DNA of 9,429 nt from a bacterium. Lineage in GTDB: Bacteria > Bacillota > Clostridia > Christensenellales > CAG-138. The stretch lies in contig JAQXRK010000011.1 in the NCBI GenBank assembly GCA_029218485.1, forward strand, positions 1-9,429. Reading direction: 5' to 3'. The first letter of the stretch is position 1. The number at the start of each line of letters is the position of its first letter. The position numbers and the translations under genes are program-made. Under the pieces are notes generated by a model that was not told the origin of the DNA, ran no database searches, and worked only from the letters and a program-made list of their open reading frames with translations. Shown piece by piece: positions 6,301 to 9,429 of this stretch.

Positions 6301-7554
6301 TTATTTGGCCAGAACCTTTTTGAGCTTTGCAAAGCGCGGCAGGCCGTTTTCATAGACCAGCTTCGGCGATCCCTGAATGAGCGGCTTGACATAGTCGATA
6401 AACTCGCTTGTCACGCCGTTTCCGCGGGCGTTGATCCACTCGAGCGGCACCTTCTTCTCGGTGTTGGCCGCCTCGGTCAGCTCGACCAGCTTGATGTTGC
6501 AAACGTAGTTGCCGTCCTTATCGAAGCTGCGCTCCAGACCGACCATCTTGTCCGTCACGCCGGCAACCGCCGCGTATTCCACCGCTTTCTGGCCGGAGAG
6601 GAAGGATTCCTGCACGTCCGTCTCGGAGGCGCAGTGCGCGGCGCAGCGCTGCAGCAGCGACAGCTCGATGCCGCGGATCTTGGAAACGCCGAGCTTCTCG
6701 CGAACGATGGCAACGAGCGTGGCCGCCAGGCCGCCGAGCTGCTTGTGGCCAAAGGAGTCGACCGACGCCGTCTGCGCGCCGTATTCAGCGATCAGCTTGC
6801 CCTCCTTGTCATGAATGCCCTCGGACACGGCGATGATGCACTTGCCACGCTTGTTGTAGATGCGCGAAACATCTGCAAGGAACGCATCCATATCGAAGTC
6901 CACCTCCGGCAGGTAGACGAGATCCGGCCCCTGCCCGAGCGAACTGGCCACCGCCGCGCTGCCCGCAAGCCAGCCGGCATGGCGGCCCATGATCTCAATG
7001 ATGCAGATCATGGACGTGTCGTATACAAACGCATCGTGATACAGTTCCATGCAGCTCGTCGCCACATACTTGGCTGCGGAGGCGAAGCCCGGGCAATGGT
7101 CGGTTCCCCACAGGTCGTTGTCGATCGTCTTCGGAACGCCCATGATCCGGCACTCGTACCCGACCTTCTGCATGAACTTGGAGATCTTGTTGCAGGTATC
7201 CATGGAGTCGTTGCCACCGTTATAGAAGAAGTAACGGACGTCGTACTTCTTGAAAATCTCCAGAATGCGCTGGTAATCCGTCTCATCCTCTTCGTAATCC
7301 TTCAGCTTGTAGCGGCAGGAACCGAGGATCGAGGACGGGGTGTGCATCATGAGCTCCAGCTCGGCCGGGTCCTCCTGACCCATATCGTACAGCACATCGT
7401 CCAGCACGCCGCGGATGCCGTGCGCGGCACCGTACACCTTGGTGATGTTCGGATTGTCCAGCGCGGTGCGGATAACGCCGTATGCGCTTGCGTTAATGAC
7501 GGCGGTCGGTCCGCCGGACTGTCCGATAATGCATGCGCCCTTCAACTGATTCAT
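6301..7554 (-). CDS. pfp: Pyrophosphate-dependent 6-phosphofructokinase
   Basis: Cytoplasmic glycolytic enzyme converting fructose 6-phosphate to fructose 1,6-bisphosphate, here predicted to use PPi as phosphoryl donor and so to be reversible. The product has 417 residues, longer than the roughly 320-residue bacterial ATP enzymes. The N-terminal loop GQSGGPTAVIN (11-21) is typical. The donor-site signatures are PPi-type: Asp116 in GGNDS, where ATP enzymes have Gly (GGDGS), and Lys142 in PKTIDNDL, where ATP enzymes have Gly (PGTIDND). The sugar-phosphate motif MGRHAGWLA spans 189-197. Asn115 replaces the more common Asp of GGDDS. The start at 7554 is set by AGGAGG (7570-7565), 10 nt upstream; in-frame codons further up would extend into the promoter. 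It is a single-gene unit, convergent with the DUF368 gene and divergent from apbE. Confidence 0.95.
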   Translation of the reverse strand: MNQLKGACIIGQSGGPTAVINASAYGVIRTALDNPNITKVYGAAHGIRGVLDDVLYDMGQEDPAELELMMHTPSSILGSCRYKLKDYEEDETDYQRILEIFKKYDVRYFFYNGGNDSMDTCNKISKFMQKVGYECRIMGVPKTIDNDLWGTDHCPGFASAAKYVATSCMELYHDAFVYDTSMICIIEIMGRHAGWLAGSAAVASSLGQGPDLVYLPEVDFDMDAFLADVSRIYNKRGKCIIAVSEGIHDKEGKLIAEYGAQTASVDSFGHKQLGGLAATLVAIVREKLGVSKIRGIELSLLQRCAAHCASETDVQESFLSGQKAVEYAAVAGVTDKMVGLERSFDKDGNYVCNIKLVELTEAANTEKKVPLEWINARGNGVTSEFIDYVKPLIQGSPKLVYENGLPRFAKLKKVLAK

Positions 7555-7576
7555 AGACCCTTTTCCTCCTATGATA

Positions 7577-7598
7577 ACAGATTGTTCATAACAACTGT
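7577..7598. promoter_or_regulatory. Candidate operator dyad at the pfp transcription start
   Basis: ACAG-A-TTGTT (7577-7586) and AACAACTGT (7590-7598) are complementary over nine base pairs around CAT, with a single extra A at 7581. The repeat abuts the -10 of pfp and covers its predicted start site, a classic repressor position. No regulator is identified. Confidence 0.45.
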
Positions 7599-7627
7599 AT
7601 TTTACCACAGCCTGTCCGGAAAACCAA
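7599..7627 (-). promoter_or_regulatory. Extended -10 promoter of pfp
   Basis: On the minus strand TTGGTT (7627-7622), a 17-nt spacer and TAAAAT (7604-7599), with TGG directly before the -10 (TGn extended element). The weak -35 is offset by the extended -10. Transcription is predicted near 7592, about 38 nt before the ATG. Confidence 0.65.
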
Positions 7628-7689
7628 CACCATTTTATCGCATTTCGGCGGATTTGCCCGCACCGTGCCGCCGGTCTGCGCCGCCATGG

Positions 7690-7718
7690 TTGCGGTGCGC
7701 GTGCGAAGCGCGTATAAT
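7690..7718 (+). promoter_or_regulatory. Promoter of apbE, predicted to give a leaderless mRNA
   Basis: TTGCGG (7690-7695), a 17-nt spacer and a perfect TATAAT (7713-7718). If the -10 ends at -7, position +1 is 7725, the A of the apbE ATG. No Shine-Dalgarno lies between promoter and start codon. Confidence 0.6.
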
Positions 7719-7724
7719 GTCCTT

Positions 7725-8741
7725 ATGAAACGAGTTTTTTTGCGCATCCTTGCCGGATTGCTGTCGCTTGCGGTGCCGCTCGCCCTGTCCGGGTGCGCGG
7801 GTGCGGCCGAGCGCGACCTGTTCGCTCTGGATACCTATATCCAGCTGACCGCCTACGGGCACGGCGCTTCCTCCGCGCTCGCGGACTGTGAATCGGAAAT
7901 ACGTCGGCTTGAGGCGCTCCTCTCCGTTACGCAGTCCGGCAGCGATATTGCGCGCGTCAACCGGGCAAACGGCGCTGCCGTGACGGTGGACCCGGAAACT
8001 GCGGCGCTGCTGTCGGAGGCGCGCCGCCTTGCCGCGCTGACGGACGGCGCGTTTGACCCGACGGTATATCCGCTCATGCAGTTCTGGGGCTTTGGCCGCT
8101 CTCCGGCGGTGCCGGAGCCGGCCGATATCCGGGCGTTGCTCCCGCTCGTGGACGCAGCACAGCTCTCCATCGCCGGCAACGAAATCGCTCTGCCCGCCGG
8201 CGCCGGCATCGACCTCGGCGGCATTGCAAAGGGCTATGTCTCCGACCGTCTGGCGGCGCTGCTGCAATCGCACGGTATCAAGAGCGCCATGCTGTCGCTG
8301 GGCGGCAACGTGCATGCGCTCGGCAGCAAGCCCAATGGAGATGCCTGGCGCATCGGGCTGCGGGATCCCATGGATGCGGACGCCGTTGCCGGCGTAATCG
8401 CGGCGCGCGATTGCGCTGTGATCACCTCCGGCAGTTACCAGCGCTATTTCGAGCAGGGCGGCGTTCGGTATCACCATATACTGAACCCCACGACCGGCTA
8501 TCCGGCGGATAGCGGCCTCTGCTCGGTCACGGTGATCTCAACAAGCGGCGTGGAGGCCGATGCGCTCTCGACCGCGCTGTTCGTGATGGGCGCGGAGGAT
8601 GCCATTGCCTTTTGGCGGCAGCACGGCGGCTTTGCTTTTGTGCTCATCACGGCGGACGGTGAAATCCTGTATTCGGAAAACGCGTCCTTCTCCGCTGCCG
8701 ATGGCTACACCGCGCGCCAAATCCCCCTTCTCGCCCCCTGA
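7725..8741 (+). CDS. apbE: ApbE family FAD:protein FMN transferase lipoprotein
   Basis: Enzyme that covalently attaches FMN from FAD to a Thr/Ser of target proteins such as RnfG/NqrC-type or other FMN-binding-domain proteins, outside the cytoplasmic membrane. The product has 338 residues, typical length. MKR, a hydrophobic run and the lipobox LSGC (lipidated Cys24) mark an exported lipoprotein and support the ATG at 7725. Signatures in order: GIDLGGIAKGY (161-171), LSLGGN (190-195), SGSYQRYF (235-242), HHILNPTTGYP (250-260, with Asn where many members have Asp) and ADALSTALFVMG (278-289), whose Asp279 and Thr283 align with the magnesium ligands of Salmonella ApbE. GTG 7665 and ATG 7686 are in frame upstream but lack ribosome sites and would bury the signal peptide. 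A thioredoxin-fold gene follows after 28 bp; the flavinylated partner is not in the window. Confidence 0.95.
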   Translation: MKRVFLRILAGLLSLAVPLALSGCAGAAERDLFALDTYIQLTAYGHGASSALADCESEIRRLEALLSVTQSGSDIARVNRANGAAVTVDPETAALLSEARRLAALTDGAFDPTVYPLMQFWGFGRSPAVPEPADIRALLPLVDAAQLSIAGNEIALPAGAGIDLGGIAKGYVSDRLAALLQSHGIKSAMLSLGGNVHALGSKPNGDAWRIGLRDPMDADAVAGVIAARDCAVITSGSYQRYFEQGGVRYHHILNPTTGYPADSGLCSVTVISTSGVEADALSTALFVMGAEDAIAFWRQHGGFAFVLITADGEILYSENASFSAADGYTARQIPLLAP

Positions 8742-8769
8742 ACAACCGCTTTTCCCGGAGGAACAATCC

Positions 8770-9417
8770 ATGCATAGAAAGAAAAATCCGGCGGTGATAC
8801 TCGCCGCGCTGGCGCTGATCCTGATCGGCGCGGTGCTCCTGCTTCTGCGCCTCACGCCGGTCGGGAATGCCGTTCCGCGGAACACGCCCGCCCCATACAC
8901 GCCCGTGCCGTATTCCGAGGGCGCTGCCTTTGAGACGCAGGCGATGCGCGACTTCGTCGTGATGGGCGACGCGGGACAGACCAGCCTGTTTGAGCTGCTT
9001 GGAAAGCCGGTGCTCGTACACTTTTGGAACGGCGACAGCGAAGCCGTGGTCGGGGAGCTGCAAGCGCTCGAGCACGCGTACCAGCACTTTGGCGAGGACG
9101 TCCAGTTTCTGGTGATCCATACGCAGGGCTCACTGAGCGAGGATGCGGCCAGAGCGCTCTTTCTCCGGCAGGCATTCACACTGCCGCTCTATTTTGACGC
9201 GGATGGAAGCGCAAGAAAAGCCTGCGGCGCGCCGCAGGCTCCTGCAACCTATTTTATTGATGCGGACGGGTTCCTCGCAGCCGCTTCCGAAACTGGCATC
9301 GACGAGGATACGCTGCAATTCGGCCTGTCGCTGCTGTCTACGCGCGAACCTCTCCCTCCGGCTTCTTCCGCTGACCCGGATGCCACAGCTGCACCAGAAG
9401 CACTGCCGCCAGCATGA
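8770..9417 (+). CDS. Membrane-anchored thioredoxin-like (TlpA/ResA-type) protein lacking the CxxC cysteines
   Basis: Protein of 215 residues. It has one N-terminal hydrophobic segment (about residues 8-26) after a basic head, so it is probably anchored with the rest outside. A Pro/Tyr-rich linker leads to a thioredoxin fold: PVLVHFW (80-86), a helix, DVQFLVIHTQ, a YFDADGSARKACG segment and the cis-proline region APATYFIDADG. In TlpA/ResA proteins FW is followed by xxWCxxC; here the aligned residues are Ser90 and Val93, so dithiol redox chemistry is not expected. The tail is rich in Pro, Ala and Ser and may be disordered. GGAGGA (8757-8762) lies 7 nt before the ATG. The 28-bp gap from apbE suggests one operon, and a scaffolding or partner role in flavoprotein maturation is possible. 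Family placement is by pattern; the partner is unknown. Confidence 0.82.
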   Translation: MHRKKNPAVILAALALILIGAVLLLLRLTPVGNAVPRNTPAPYTPVPYSEGAAFETQAMRDFVVMGDAGQTSLFELLGKPVLVHFWNGDSEAVVGELQALEHAYQHFGEDVQFLVIHTQGSLSEDAARALFLRQAFTLPLYFDADGSARKACGAPQAPATYFIDADGFLAAASETGIDEDTLQFGLSLLSTREPLPPASSADPDATAAPEALPPA

Positions 9418-9429
9418 GCACGCAGCCAA
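9338..9429 (-). CDS. Possible C-terminal end of a convergent membrane protein (tentative)
   Basis: Minus-strand frame open from the window edge to a TAG at 9340-9338. It reads a hydrophobic stretch (CVLMLAAVLLVQLW) followed by a positively charged tail (QRKKPEGEVRA), the pattern of a last membrane helix with a cytoplasmic end. It overlaps the end of the thioredoxin-like gene by about 80 bp in antisense. Antisense of Ala/Pro-rich coding often looks hydrophobic, so this may be chance. Confidence 0.2.
   Translation of the reverse strand, partial: GCVLMLAAVLLVQLWHPGQRKKPEGEVRA

Noticed and set aside
7582..7594. Rex-type redox operator at the pfp promoter (TTGTT and AACAA half-sites)
   Set aside because: Canonical Rex sites have about eight bases between TTGTT and AACAA; here there are three, so the dyad is kept only as an operator of unknown regulator.

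Overview
The window looks like chromosomal DNA of a GC-rich anaerobic Firmicute, probably a gut-type Clostridia member (Oscillospirales or a relative). This is inferred from strong AGGAGG-type ribosome binding sites, sigmaA-like promoters with extended -10 elements, a pyrophosphate-type phosphofructokinase, a DUF368 membrane protein and an ApbE lipoprotein with a Gram-positive style signal peptide. Genes are tightly packed. No rRNA, tRNA, CRISPR array, transposase or integrase was seen.

Positions 1-3543 (minus strand) hold a three-gene operon for a molybdenum hydroxylase of the xanthine dehydrogenase family, in the order Mo-subunit (xdhA, TTG start), FAD-subunit (xdhB), [2Fe-2S]-subunit (xdhC, cut by the window edge). 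The genes are nearly fused, each with its own Shine-Dalgarno sequence. Across a 265-bp control region a cytosine-deaminase-like amidohydrolase (3809-5044) is transcribed divergently. Both control-region edges carry promoter-like elements with small dyads, so the two units may be co-regulated. The likely joint role is breakdown or salvage of an N-heterocycle: the hydroxylase inserts oxygen next to a ring nitrogen and the amidohydrolase removes an amino group or hydrolyses a ring C-N bond. The exact substrate cannot be read from the sequence, and several pocket positions differ from the characterised enzymes.

After a strong terminator, a single-gene unit (5258-6163, plus strand) encodes a DUF368/PopT-type polyprenyl-phosphate transporter with a good promoter. 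It is followed by two tandem hairpins that separate it from the convergent pfp gene.

Positions 6301-7554 (minus strand) encode PPi-dependent phosphofructokinase, with its own extended -10 promoter and a 9-bp-arm dyad beside the -10. Divergent from it, an ApbE flavin transferase lipoprotein (7725-8741) has a perfect TATAAT placed so that transcription should begin at the A of its ATG, suggesting a leaderless mRNA. It is followed by a membrane-anchored thioredoxin-fold protein (8770-9417) whose two CxxC cysteines are replaced by Ser and Val. ApbE and this protein probably belong to an extracytoplasmic flavin/redox module that continues beyond the window.

The points most worth follow-up are the hydroxylase/amidohydrolase pair of unknown substrate, the leaderless apbE, the redox-dead thioredoxin-like partner and the dyad at the pfp promoter.
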